Source: Volvariella volvacea V23
Taxonomy: Eukaryota; Basidiomycota; Agaricomycetes; Agaricales; Pluteaceae
Reading direction: 5' to 3'
Assembly: GCA_000349905.1 (NCBI GenBank)
Contig: KB722746.1
Location: 246,273-310,272, forward strand
Length of the DNA stretch: 64,000 nt
The notes beneath the pieces were generated by a model that had not been told where the DNA came from, made no database searches, and saw only the letters and a program-made list of their open reading frames with translations. The translations under genes and the position numbers were made by a program. Of the stretch, positions 12,385 through 23,297 are shown piece by piece; the stretch's first letter is position 1; every line of letters starts with the position of its first letter.

Positions 12385-14299
12385 TCAAATGCCACCAGAG
12401 CCACCATCAGAAGGAGGATACCCATAAAGACTGGCATACATCACAGCCTTTTTGGAATCCATACGATCTCGAATCCTCTTCACCTCCACATTTAGAAACG
12501 CATTGAATCCTTCATCGGTGAACATGGCCTGGGAAGTCTCACTGGAGTTGGCGTTAGTGTTGCGGGTATAATTGGCAAACGTGTTGGCGTCGGCGTTGTC
12601 ATAGATGCTACTACTGTCGTATCAGTTCATGCCAGGGGGGAGAGAAGTATTGCGTTGCGCATCAGAATTGGACTGCCTGTTTTGGACGTTGGAATTATAC
12701 TGAATATCGTCATTGTAAGCGAGCTGCGATCGAGGGTCCGGGTTATAACCCTGATCGACGGGGACTTGAGAGGAGTCGTCATTCGCGACTTTGTCGGTGG
12801 GGCTAACACTAGGAATAAGGGTTGAGTAGTCGACCGGTCCATTTGTGAAAGGAGACTGGCGTACGGAAGATACGCGCCAGTCTCCTTTCAATAAGTCACC
12901 TTGCGCGCCGGTGACATCGGATGCGCTGGCATAACCGACGTTCAGACGTGGGTAGGGATTTTCTGTCGGTCTAATGTCAGCGTCAAGGCGGCGTCGCTTT
13001 CGGGGTCGTTTCTGTGGCTGCTGGCGATGCGTCTGCTCCGGTAGTTGCGGGGCTTGTGCTGGTTGCATTGATTGCTCCTGCTCCTGCTTCTGCATTGGCG
13101 CTTTCCCTTCTTTCTTTTCCCACTCTACTTGTTGCTGCTGCGCCGGTGGTGGTAGCTGTGGCACCTGTTGCCTCGATCCGCTAGCTCGCCCGTTACTGCC
13201 GCGTCCGCGTCCACATCCACTTCTCCCACTTTCTTGTTCTCCTTCGTGTCCTTGCACTTGCACTTGCACTTGCACTGGTGCCTGTATCTGGTGACCCACC
13301 ACACCTCCGACCTCAGCCGCAGCCGCAGAACCAGACATCTCAGCCATGCCACTCGACATCTTAGTATCCTTAGGCGTCCACGCAATGAACCCAGAGGACA
13401 CAGGCACAATTGGTGGAATGAACAAAGGCGTAGAGGGCCCAGCGGGCGCTGTGGGTTCTGCGGAGCTCCTGGTGCTGGTATCGGCGCTTGCACTTGCATT
13501 GGGCACAGGCGTAGAGGGTGCGGTCATTCCTGGCGGACTAGGGTAATCAGAGTCACTTGCGTCGTGAGAGTGGGAGTTTAGGTCCGCTACAGCGACGTTA
13601 CTCCCAGACGAAGTGTTGTCATTCGTGGTGGCATTAGTGGTGACATTAGTGGTGGCATTCGAAGTGTTGATAACGGGTGTGCCGTTGGAGCCAACATATA
13701 GCAATGTATCAAGGAAGATCAGACGAGGCTGGGGCACAAAGTCGAGCCAGGTAACAGTCGTAACTCCATCTTCAGTAGTGACGCTGTACGCCTCCTCCGG
13801 CACCTCAACATGCAGGCGCTCCTCAGTAAGTCCCACAACTTGCGAAGTACGTCCATATACGCCTCCACCAGGCCATGACTAGCTGGATTCGTCCACCTCT
13901 TGTTCGTCTCTTGGCCGTTTGCATCTACAAAGAGCACTCTGGGGTGGGTCACTTTCTGGTGCTTGAGAAGCGTGGATGGGTCGGAGTATTGTTTCTTGCA
14001 GATAACACAGCGGAATAGTTTGTCGCCAGTGCTGCAGCGAGGAACGATTGTTAGAGCTTGCGTGGTAGAAGGGGGCGTGGAAGGGGAGGGCATACTGTGA
14101 AGCCAGATGATTATAAATTTTTGCTCTTTCGTTCGACGTGAATGTGCACATGGGATGGAAGCATTTATATTTGCTGCAGATAGAGATTGTGGTCAGTGAG
14201 CGTACATTACGATTGACAAAGTGGCACGTACAAGGTAGGCATCCGTGTGTTGCAGGCTCTTTGAGTGGGCTCGGGAGGTTGCTGAGTATCATTAGACAT
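12385..14299 (-). pseudogene. two-finger C2H2 gene A, frameshifted and with a stop
   Basis: Exon plan matches the family: 14299-14232, 14173-14096 (78 nt) and 14031-12385. Finger 1 is KCFHPMCTF... with its last His made at the splice junction; finger 2 is CVICKKQYSDPSTLLKHQKVTH. The conserved post-finger domain (FVDANGQETNKRWTNPA...) follows. Near 13825 four bases are missing relative to gene F (KLWDLL then frame change), and the proper frame resumes as ERLHVEVPEEAYSVTTEDG. A second lesion is an in-frame TGA at 12622-12624 where relatives encode GMNGY; after it the family C-terminus remains readable to 12385. A shorter protein from an internal ATG at 13836 to 12622 (404 residues, no fingers) is possible. 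A CTTGCA hexamer repeat near 13252-13278 encodes a VQVQ run. Confidence 0.75.
12846..12890. repeat. intragenic inverted repeat in gene A
   Basis: TGAAAGGAGACTGGCG at 12846-12861 is exactly complementary to 12875-12890 (16 bp, 13-nt loop). It lies at the same protein position (the LLKG...PFTN segment) as inverted repeats in genes B, C, E and F, but the stem sequence differs from each of them. Confidence 0.9.
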
Positions 14300-14377
14300 C
14301 ACGTAGAAGATTGTAGATGATCGATGAGTGTAGGGGGTGTATATAGAATTAAGAAGAATGTATGGAGATGCGAGTTT

Positions 14378-14410
14378 GTTTAGATCAAGGGGCGAAATGG
14401 CCCCTTTGAC
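14378..14410 (-). promoter_or_regulatory. core promoter block of gene A
   Basis: Diverged copy of the family block (GGGGC...ATTTGGC...TTTAAA) that lies 110-116 bp upstream of the ATG in all six two-finger genes; here the far end is 111 bp from the ATG. Confidence 0.45.
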
Positions 14411-14665
14411 AGAACGCGTGATGGCGGCACTGAACAAAGGAATCGGCTCCTCAAAACTGCATCTGATATTAGCAGCATTAATTAGTTGTATCGCGAGAAT
14501 GAAAGACAATGGACTTACAATGCGCAAGGAGCCAATGCGTTTTGATACCCGGTGAATAAATCATACAGGTGCATTGTGGCAAATCGCCCTTTCACATAGC
14601 CTTTAGCTTTACACGGAGTGGTGGGCCTACCCTACCCGTGCTGTGTATGTGCATGCATTCAGTTA

Positions 14666-14706
14666 AGAAGATGTGGGCAGCACGAGAGCTGTTGCGCGTA
14701 CCTTCT
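14666..14706. repeat. upstream hairpin of gene A
   Basis: Inverted repeat AGAAGATGTGGGCAGCACG (14666-14684), loop AGAG, and a right arm to 14706; about 13 of 18 positions pair. It is the most decayed copy of the hairpin found upstream of seven zinc-finger genes, about 370 bp from the ATG. Read in gene orientation it begins directly after TTTC with the AG of a possible splice acceptor. Confidence 0.6.
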
Positions 14707-15774
14707 GAAATGATAGGTGCCAGATTAAATTCCGATGATGCACCTCTTGCTAACCAATGAGTTAACCTTGACATTTATAACGATGCCGGAATGTTTTGAA
14801 ACTGCTTGTCTTAAGCTATATCGACGAATAAGAATAGGATTTTTTGCAAGTACCTTCACGCAATCGGCCCGAGAATCTCCAGGGGTAGAACCCATGTTGG
14901 CGCGGAGGGGCTATGAAGAATGAGCTAGATAGAATACACGGAAAAAATAAAGTAATGGAATAACAAGTGGGAAAAGGAATTTCGGACAAATAGAAAAGAA
15001 CGGGAAAGGCCAAGAGTGGAACAAAAGTTTCCTATTGTCAACTTACAAGGTATTTTCGGGACCGGACAGGTGGAGAATGACGATTATAATGTATAGTAGT
15101 GATAGCTAGGTGGGTCTGATGAGGGCATCGAGATGGAATACAAAAGCTGTGCAGTGCTTAGATAGCCACATCGCTCAGCAAACGCTCACAATCTGAATGT
15201 TGAATATTGAATCCCTGATGGTCATCTTCAGCCAGCCACCCACTTTGGTTCGAGTGCTTCCAGGATCTGTTGACGTAGCATCTTGAGTTGATCGGTACGT
15301 TTAGGTCAAAATGCGAAAGCTGTCCCCATCATAGATCGGCATATGCTCAAAGCACGACGGTCAGCGTCATGTCACATGTAAAGATCTCAAATAACTGAGA
15401 TCACGCGATAGACGAAAACGACGCATCGAGAAGACAAGGTGGAATGAACTCGTGTCAAGCAGGATAAAAGGACGAAAAACGTTTAGCCATTGTGAGTTAT
15501 AATCGTAACGGTACAGAGAGATATGCTATGTATGAGTTTTGTGTAGACAAGTGTATAGATCAACGAAAGAACTGAAGGCGCTCAAAACTGAAGGCGCTCA
15601 ACAGACAGGAGACAAGCGTGAATCAAATAAATTGCATATATGAATGCGTTCGTGTTTCCGCATGTAATCGTAGACAAGGATATATACAAATTAGAAACTG
15701 AGAAATAACACGCTATGATGGCACGAGCCACATCACCGTGCCCACATGGGTATTTGACCGCAATATCCACCACC
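14707..15774. other. leader region of gene A and 3' flank of gene B
   Basis: 14707-15200 is homologous, on the minus strand, to the spliced leader upstream of genes E and F, including the short exon MGSTPGDSRADCVK-like stretch near 14870-14895 and the intron block near 15140. 15480-15774 is the 3' flank of gene B. No independent gene seen. Confidence 0.5.
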
Positions 15775-17594
15775 TCAGACAGCACCAGAGCTACCATAAG
15801 CAGGAGGATCTCCATGATTGTCGGGATACATAAATCCATCCTGGAGGTCCATACCATCTCCAATCCTCCCCATCTCCATGTCGAAGAACGAATCGAATTC
15901 TTCGTTAGTGAACATGGTCTGCAAAGCGCCACTGTTGCTTGGGTTGAGGTTGCCGATACTATCGCCCGAGATGTTAGTGCTGTTGTGAGCGTTCATGCCG
16001 CTGTACCCGTTTGCGGAAGCGGGGAGAGAAGGTAAAAACGGATTGTATCCCATGTTGGGATTGGGAGCAAACTGCAATTGGGGATTTGCGGTATAACCCT
16101 GATCGACAGGCACTTGATGGGAGAAATTCATCACGCCATCCGAGGTGGGATATGGGTGGACATAGTTCATAGGGGGAGTGGGACGGAAATTGCCCTTCAA
16201 GTTACCCACCATGTGCATAGTAGTATTTGTACTGACAGAATTGGTGGAATTGCCGTTCACAGTATTGTACGCAGGGTGATTACTGGCAGCAGCACCATGG
16301 ATAGCAGGGGCGAAGATGGGGTCAATGACGCGAGTAGTGGTGCTAGTATTAGTCGCAGAATAGTCCACAAAATTGCCGGCTGCGTGTGTGTTGCTGCCAG
16401 CAGGAGCATCAACAATAGAATCGACGACGTTGTATTTGATGAAAGCGGGATCTTGCCTATTGGATATGCAAGACTCTCCTTTCAACAAGGGAGCCTGCGA
16501 TAAGCCAACGGCGGAGGGCTCGTTTAGAGCACTCGACTCGGTGGACCTGCCAATATTCATGCGAGGGTAGGGATCCCTCTTCGGCCTAACGTCGGTGTTA
16601 CCGCATCGTCGCATTCCCGGTCGTTGCAGCAGTGGTTGTGGTTGTCCTGGTAGTTGTAGATCCAGAGCTAGTCCTGGTTGTCCCAGTTTCTCCTGCGCCT
16701 GTTGCTGAGCCAATGACCCAAGTCGTGTCGATGGTGCAGTCACTGCCGGTGGTGGCATCGGTGGCAACAGTGGCCTCAATCCTCCCCCTCTCTCGAATGC
16801 ATCACCATATTCGCCATTCGTGTCGCAGAGCATAGTGTCCTGAACGGCGTTATTCGTGGATATGGTGACATCATTGTTGTCCGCCGTGGCTTGGAGAGTG
16901 GCACCCGGCGTGCTGGCGATGGCTGGGACGTTGACCTGAGCAGATGGTGACGCAGCAGGGAAGGAAGGAGTAACAGGCTCCTGAAGCACAGGCATCGACA
17001 GGGGTACAGTCGAGGACATTACCGGGCCGCGCCAAGTGACGATAGTAACTCCGTCTTGCGCGACGACACTGAATGCTTCATCCGGTACCTCAACGTGCAG
17101 GCGGTCCTGGATGAGCAAGTGCCACAGCGTGCGACCCATATCAAGATACGCCTCCATGAGAGGATGGTTGATTGGATTCGTCCACCGCCTGCTCGTCACC
17201 TCGCCGCTCGAATCCACAAACACGATTTGGCCATGGACGTCCCTCTGATGCTTCAACAGCGTGAACGATGCCGTGTACCTTTTCTGGCAGATGACGCAGC
17301 GAAATGCTTTATCACCAGTGCTGCATTAAGGAGCGGTTGTCAGAGCTGGCGTGGCAGGAACGGGTGTGGAGTTGATATAAGGGGACGTACTGTGATGCTA
17401 GATGGAAATTAAAGCTGGATCTGACTTTCGATGCGAATGAGCAGTCGGGATGAAAGCATTTGTATTTGCTGGGGATACAGATCGTGGTTAATGAGTATGC
17501 ATTCGAATTGATAAAGTGGCACGTACAATGGGGGGATATTTGTGTCTTGGACGCCGTCGGTGGGCTTGAGAGCTTGCTGAGTCTCGGTAGACAT
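15775..17594 (-). CDS. two-finger C2H2 zinc-finger protein B
   Basis: Exons 17594-17527, 17468-17391 (78 nt) and 17320-15775 give 563 residues; introns are GTACGT...CAG type. The protein starts MSTETQQALKPTDG. Finger 1 is CFHPDCSFASKVRSSFNFHLASQ plus the junction His; finger 2 is CVICQKRYTASFTLLKHQRDVH. Then comes a conserved domain of about 75 residues (FVDSSGEVTSRRWTNP...LWHLL...LHVEVPDEAFSV...VTIVTW) shared by all two-finger genes here but not recognised otherwise. The rest is Asn/Thr/Pro-rich and disordered, with the family motif SHQVPVDQGY and an acidic C-terminus (EEFDSFFDMEMGRI). A nuclear regulator is inferred. It is head-to-head with gene C, with hydrolase T1 in between. Confidence 0.8.
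16440..16484. repeat. intragenic inverted repeat in gene B
   Basis: TGAAAGCGGGATCTTGC at 16440-16456 against 16468-16484: 13 of 17 positions pair, with the outer six and inner six pairs intact. Same protein position as in genes A, C, E and F. Confidence 0.75.
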
Positions 17595-17679
17595 GACGCG
17601 TCGAGACGTATATTACTGATAAGTGCAGGAGATAGGTAGGTGGACTGTTGAGACGAAGAGAGAGTGGAGACGCGGGTTC

Positions 17680-17711
17680 ATTTAAATGGACGAGCCAAAT
17701 AGCCCCTATGA
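17680..17711 (-). promoter_or_regulatory. core promoter block of gene B
   Basis: On the minus strand CATAGGGGCTATTTGGCTCG is followed by TCCATTTAAA, 116 bp before the ATG. The TTTAAA may act as a TATA-like element; function is inferred from fixed spacing in six genes. Confidence 0.55.
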
Positions 17712-18072
17712 CAGAGCGCGAGATTGCAGAACACGAGACTGTTAGCGTGCTCCGGGCCCTGAAGAAAGGGATGTTCCCCAAAAGGCTCTCGTCCTTTCTT
17801 CCTTCGGCCATCGGTTCAGGGAAGATCATTTGTCGCTCACCGCACAACTCTCACAACCCTATCTGATTTCGGGAGTATTGATTAATGAGGGTGTGAAAAA
17901 GGACTAGGCAGACAGACAATGAAACTTACCATGCGCGGACAGCCAATGCGTCTGATACCGGTTGATAAGTCCTGCCGGTCCATTGTGGCAAGGCGCCATG
18001 GCCTTTAGTTTGACACGGAGCTGTGGACCTACTCTACCCACACTGTGTCTGTCTAACAATGAAGTGACAGGC

Positions 18073-18114
18073 AGGAGGTATGTGCAGCGCGAGAGCGCAT
18101 TGCACATATCTTCT
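18073..18114. repeat. upstream hairpin of gene B
   Basis: AGGAGGTATGTGCAGCGC (18073-18090) faces GCGCATTGCACATATCTTCT (18095-18114). Compared with the E/F version, ACGCGC became ATGTGC in one arm and the opposite arm changed to match, i.e. two compensated positions. It lies about 480 bp upstream of the ATG and starts on a TTCAG acceptor in gene orientation. Confidence 0.75.
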
Positions 18115-18379
18115 GAAGCGATAGTCACAAGATGTAATTCAGATGACATACCTCATGCCAAACAAGAGGCTAACACTTTTACGTCTGGCTTAACGATATG
18201 CTTCTTGGATCAATGGTGCCAACGCAAACGGCATTGTATCAACAGTGTTCTCAGATTGCCGCCGCATCGGGGAATGGTGTTTTGACATACCTACGACGTG
18301 GTTGACTATGGGCGGTATGATGTGTCCTGCGATACTTGATCGCTGGTAGAGAGAAGGTGTGGGGAAGAAAGCTGCATAG

Positions 18380-18690
18380 TACCCTATATTCCGAGCTCCA
18401 ACGCATTTGTGATTATATCGGTATTCTCCAACTCACTCATGAGTGTACTTCCTGAATCCTGTTGACGTAGCTGTGGTGAGTTGACTAGTACGTTCGGGTT
18501 GGGTGTGATTGCCAGGGTAAAGAGGACTGTGTCGGCACACACTAGCCCGTTCTATGTTCGCAAATAGTACCCTGATACAAAAGCGCCGGTACTGTGAGAT
18601 AGATCCAGAAGATGACGAGAGCGACAACACCCAGAACAAGAAAGCACCGGGTAGGGGCGGGCCGGTCCCGGAGTCTGCCGAACAATGCCA
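18380..18690. repeat. left arm of inverted repeat around T1
   Basis: About 300 bp that reappears reversed at 21826-22125 with few differences; shared stretches include CCAACTCACTCATGAGTG-like and GGGTGTGATTGCCAGGGT. It is the outer leader part of gene B, matching that of gene C, so B and C are an inverted duplicate pair. Confidence 0.75.
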
Positions 18691-19337
18691 TCCGCCTCCT
18701 GGCGTGGTTCACATCCTTCCTGCCCCTCCCTTCCTACGACAAAAGCAAGACTGCCTATTGCGTTAGCGCCGAGTCTCTTTAGCTTCTCGTGCCCGACGCC
18801 AGCGACTCCGACACTGAGCACAGAAAACGTGTCTGCGATTCGGAGGTGGGATATTGACGATATCATGGGACGTTTCTTACTTAGTACGCTTCATGTTCTT
18901 AACTCTACCACAATCACACAATTCGGAGACACTTGCGCATTATGTGTGCGACGCACTACTTCTCCTGAATTTTTGGCTGACTATGCATATGATGTCCGGG
19001 AAATGCAAACGTCGAGAGCGTTCAGCAACGTGTATCTCATGGCTCATTGAAGAACGCCTTTTGATCCATCAATGAGTAGCTATTATTCACCCACCTAGTA
19101 TATGCTACTAAAAGTGCCACTCGCCAGTATCTCCGTCGTTGGCATTGCTACTGGTACGAGTGACGAGTGATACTGTTCAGCTTGCCCAACGCTTTAAGTG
19201 TTTACATTGTCCCCTGAGAGAGCTTGGGTCGCACCAGGTGTTTGAAGACACGATCTAGGCTGAATAAATTAACATTATATACCCTATTATAGATCCATAA
19301 AGCTCGAGCCTACATCTTGCCCAGCCATTAATCCAAG

Positions 19338-20868
19338 CTAGGGCGTCTTCGGAGGGGGCTGCAGTGTGACAGGTGCATAGCGCAACAACCACTCGAAACT
19401 AACATTCTCATCCACCGGCTTCAGGTCCACAGGGAGAGCAGGTCGCGCAGGGAAGGTCGCCTCATTAATCCTCAAAATCTCCTTCACCTTGTCCTTATCC
19501 TTCCCCCACAGCGACCAGCCGCTCTTTTCCGTCTTCACCCACAACCAAGCACCGTTAATTTCTCGGGGCTCGAATCCCTCTAACGCCCCGGGCGCCCACA
19601 CCTTTGGCCCCGTCTCGAGATCCTTCACCCTGCTAGATTGCCATCGCTCCCTCACGCTCGCGTGGAACGTCTCGTTCGTCGGACCAGCTGAACCCTTCTT
19701 GCCATGGTACGCACCCGGCGTGCGATACTTCCACGTCCAGGTCTCGCCCCTTTTGTACGAGTCGTACCACCTTCCACGCCCCCATCCCTGGTACACCTTG
19801 TCAAACCCTAGGTCCTCTCGCTCTTTGCCGTGGATCTTCCACGGCTGGTGGTCGAGATCGACGACCATGTTGATGTATTTTTGATCGAAATCGAGGAAGG
19901 GGCGGCAGAGGTCGATCATCCAGCCCAAGGTCAGATCTGCAAGAGCTTGGTCGCCGTAGCCTCCGCCGACGTTGGTGTGCACCCCGGGGAACCAACACTG
20001 CTGGAGGTCGATAGCTGAAGCGAACGTAGCGTCAGCGTCAAACTCGGGAAACGGGAGAAAGGGAGACGTACACTTTGCAACATCAGGGTCCTCGGGCAAG
20101 TGCCACAATGTCGGGGTGAACGGGCCACGGCACTCATCCAACGCCAACGCGTGGAAAGCGTGCTTGATACCTGAGTGGATGTTGTCAGAGCTAGAGACTT
20201 GATCCAAGCTATGGTGAGTTACCTTTGACAATGCTATTATCGAAATGTTTATACTCGCCCGTCACTCCACCCGCATTTGTAATTGGCTTGTAAGGGAAAC
20301 CCAAGCTCGCAACCGTATCCCAACATCCCAAAACCTCAATCGCCACTTCGTGCACCCTTGGAACGAAAGGCTCCTTCGGTGTCCCATCATCCTTTTCTGC
20401 CCATTTCTTCAGGTCTTGCAACTGCTTTTCTTGGAGGTCTACAATGTATTTGTCAAACGTACCCTCCATGTAGTTCTTCAAGGCCTCCTTCAACGACCAA
20501 GCATTCCGAGCGGAAAAAACGCCAAGCCGAGCGACAATGTTCGCAAGAACGCCTGCCGTAAACGCGCCGCGGGAGAACCCAAAGATGAAGATCTGGTCGC
20601 CCGGATTGTAGTTGTTCATGATGAACGTGTACGCATCGGCGATGTTGTCCTCGATCCCGGTTCCCAACGCCTGTTGGAACTGCTTCAAGCCCCAGCTCAG
20701 GTCCTGCGTGCCGATGCCGGATTGGTAGTAGATGATTTGCTCCGGCTGGTCTTTCTTTTGGGTGTTGCGGAGGGCATGGCAGAGACGGTTGACGTTGGTG
20801 GAGACCGAGTAGCCGCCGCGGCTGGCGGACTGGCCGGTGCCGTCACAGGCAACGATGATGCGCTTCAT
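19338..20868 (-). CDS. DUF2235 / Tle1-like alpha/beta hydrolase T1
   Basis: Exons 20868-20223, 20170-20072 (99 nt) and 20014-19338 give 473 residues. The ATG opens MKRIIVACDGTGQSAS, the typical start of the domain (PF09994). GFSRG at about residues 97-101 is the nucleophile elbow (Ser), GCWDTVASLG carries the likely catalytic Asp, and WFPGVHTNVGGGY the His. The family includes phospholipase effectors of bacterial type VI secretion; fungal members are intracellular hydrolases of unknown substrate. No signal peptide or membrane segment is visible. It is one of four paralogs in this window (T1-T4) and sits between the head-to-head zinc-finger genes B and C. Confidence 0.88.
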
Positions 20869-22797
20869 GCTGGGATGTGAGAGCTGTTGGTATGTCCAGG
20901 AGTGCGAGTCGAACACGATTAATATACCCAGCCAGCGTCTACGAGCTGTGCACACAGATTTGATAGTCGGAGGTGGTCAATGCCCGCTACAGGAAGTATC
21001 GAAGCTGCCAAGAAGGGATATGTCCACAACAAGGAGCATCGAAGCTGTCAAGAAATGAAGGCAATGACAGAGAAAATGAATGGACTATTAGTATGGGGAA
21101 GCATGTTCCTGGAGAGTCTACTAGTCATACTGATGGACAATCGTGCGATTGGTCAATCTACCTTGATAGATCTCCGGCCGGGGTATTTGGAGAAAAGCTG
21201 TACGTTGCTAAACTTTTGATATGTCATGGCGGAGTTTGAGCGGGCGGAGTGTACCTGAGCCGAGCGCTGGTCCTAGTGCTCAAAAAACGCCCTGTGACTG
21301 AGAATACAGCTCAAACCATATAGCGCTTCCGAAAGTTGACAGAAAATGAACGCGTAAGCCATGCCGATCTCCTAGTTCTTGATCGCATTTAGGTTTATAT
21401 TAGCTACTTTCGGCTCGGGGTTGGTGGTATAAACCTGATGGGCAGGGCGGGTCCAGTTGCTTATAGCGTCTGGTGCGAGGAGAAACTAGACAGTAGTAAC
21501 ATAATTGGGTGGATAAACGCGACAGATCGGATGCCTAAATGGTTGAATCGTTCGGATTTCTGAGTCGAGACGAGTGGTGTTACGCTTTACACAATGGCAA
21601 AAACTCGACTTTCACATCGCCTGGGCTTGTGGTGTCGTCCACCATGCACGGGGGGTGGTCGATTCGTATCAGCCAGCATATTGGAAGTGAGAGCACCAGG
21701 GTGATTGGGTTCCGGCGTCGAGCACAAGAGAGCTAAAAGCGACAGCATTGGCCCAGTAGGCAACCTGCTTGATCGAAAAAGAGTGTCGAACCCGCTTTGC
21801 AAGGAGGCGCCATGGATGGCGTTGTGGGCAGACTCCGGGACCGGCCCCTACCCGGTGCTTTCTTGTTCTGGGTGTTGTCGTCCTCTCATCTTCTGGATCT
21901 CACAGTACCGGCGCTTTGATATCAGGGTACTATCTGCAAACATAGAACGGGCTAGTGTGTGCCGATACAATACTCTTTACCCTGGCAATCACACCCAACC
22001 CGAACGTACTAGTCAACTCACCACAGCTACGTCAACAGGATTCAGGATTCAGGAAGTACACTCATGAGTGAGTTGGGGGATACCGATATAATCACAAATG
22101 CGTTGGAACTCGGAATATAGATCGAATTCCGGTAAGTACTATACAGTTTTGTCTATCTCGATCTCCATTATCAGACTTGCCTATCCAGCTGTCGCAACTC
22201 TATCAAGGCCATGAACTATACCTCACATCGACGTCTTCCCTGCACCGACACCTCGAGCTCTTTCTGCACTCCATTGCCTCTGGTCTACCATTGGCCAAAA
22301 ACAAGTGCTGGCTTTGCCAGCATCCTTACTACGCTCTCCTCCTCGAGAGATCTTGATCCCTCAATTCAGGTCAAGTCCTGACGATATCGTGAGTCTGTTT
22401 TGTAAAGAGCTTTGCAGATTTCGTCTTCATCTGGTCTCTCCAGTCTCCTTCCGTTTGTGTCAAAGTCCCTTTCCCCTCTTGTCACTCCATTGCTTTTGTT
22501 GTTTGAAAATAAGAGCTAACCCTTCCCTTTGCTGTTTTCCCCCTCCCTATCCTTGTGTTCTTTCCCTCATCTTTCCTTCTTTTTACCAGCGGTCAAGTAT
22601 CGCAGAGCACATCACACTGCCTATACTCATCCATCCAAACGCCATTCTCCAATGCGATGGCGCGCTAAGAGGGTGAACGATACAATACAGTTTCGAATGT
22701 GTTACTATCAATGACTCATGAAGCGCATCGTTGCGCCAAAACGCTTTTGATCAAAGTGAGGTACGTCATTGGAATATTATTTCGTGATTATCGTTTT
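20869..22797. other. leader of T1, inverted-repeat arm, leader of gene C
   Basis: 20869-21260 is a leader segment repeated upstream of T2, T3 and T4 (shared end near GAGTGTACCTGAGC). 21826-22125 is the partner of the 18380-18690 repeat. 22130-22190 holds a predicted leader intron (GTAAGTACTATACAG...TCAG). 22480-22600 is a long pyrimidine tract ending in a possible acceptor. No separate gene seen. Confidence 0.5.
21826..22125. repeat. right arm of inverted repeat around T1
   Basis: Reverse-complement partner of 18380-18690, starting at the GC-rich GACTCCGGGACCGGCCCC block and running to the GGAACTCGGAATATAG stretch. Together the arms enclose T1 and about 3.1 kb. Confidence 0.75.
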
Positions 22798-22839
22798 AGA
22801 AGATACGCGCAACGCGAGAGTGTGTTGCACATACCTCCT
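22798..22839. repeat. upstream hairpin of gene C
   Basis: AGAAGATACGCGCAACGCG (22798-22816), loop AGAG, right arm 22821-22839; 13 of 19 positions pair, the rest being transitions. It lies 459 bp upstream of the ATG, directly behind TTTT and starting on the AG of a possible acceptor. Confidence 0.65.
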
Positions 22840-23185
22840 GCCTATCGCTAAGGTGCTGGACAAACGGCGTGGGCAGGGTAGGGCTACCGCTCCGTGTCAA
22901 ATTAAAGGCCATGGCGCCTTGCTACATTGGACAGGCGTGACTTATTAACCGATATGAGGCGCATTGGTCGTTCGCACATGGTATGTTTCATTGTCTGCCA
23001 GTCCAGTCAATTTGTCACACCCTCATTGATCAATACTCCCGACATCAGATGGGGTTGTGAATAGTTGAGCGACGAGCGACGAACGATCGTCCCTGAAACG
23101 ATGGCCGAAGGAAGAAAGGACGGGAACCTTTTTGGGGAGGTTTCTTTGTTCAACGCCTGGAGGACATTTACAGTATCGTGTCCTG

Positions 23186-23218
23186 CCATAGGGGCTACTT
23201 GGCTCGTCGATTTAAACA
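23186..23218 (+). promoter_or_regulatory. core promoter block of gene C
   Basis: CATAGGGGCTACTTGGCTCG then TCGATTTAAA, starting 112 bp before the ATG; same block and spacing as in genes A, B, D, E and F. Confidence 0.55.
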
Positions 23219-23297
23219 GACTCGCGTCTCCACTCTCTCCTCGTCTCAACACTCCACCTACCTCCTGCACTCATAAATAAAATACACCTCTACGCCC

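Larger units (their letters stand above)
17712..19337. other. leader of gene B, inverted-repeat arm, 3' flank of T1
   Basis: Contains a predicted leader intron (donor near 17930 on the minus strand, acceptor TCAG near 17861), the hairpin at 18073-18114, and one arm (about 18380-18690) of an inverted repeat whose partner is at 21826-22125. 19200-19337 resembles the 3' flanks of DUF2235 genes T3 and T4. No separate gene seen. Confidence 0.5.

Noticed and set aside
13252..13278. CTTGCA hexamer repeats considered as a CRISPR-like or regulatory array
   Set aside because: A simple in-frame hexamer expansion encoding Val-Gln repeats in gene A, with no spacers.
12974..13581. Cys-rich frames on the plus strand (CCCCAGGGSC type)
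   Set aside because: Antisense of the Gln-rich part of zinc-finger gene A; not an independent Cys-rich protein.
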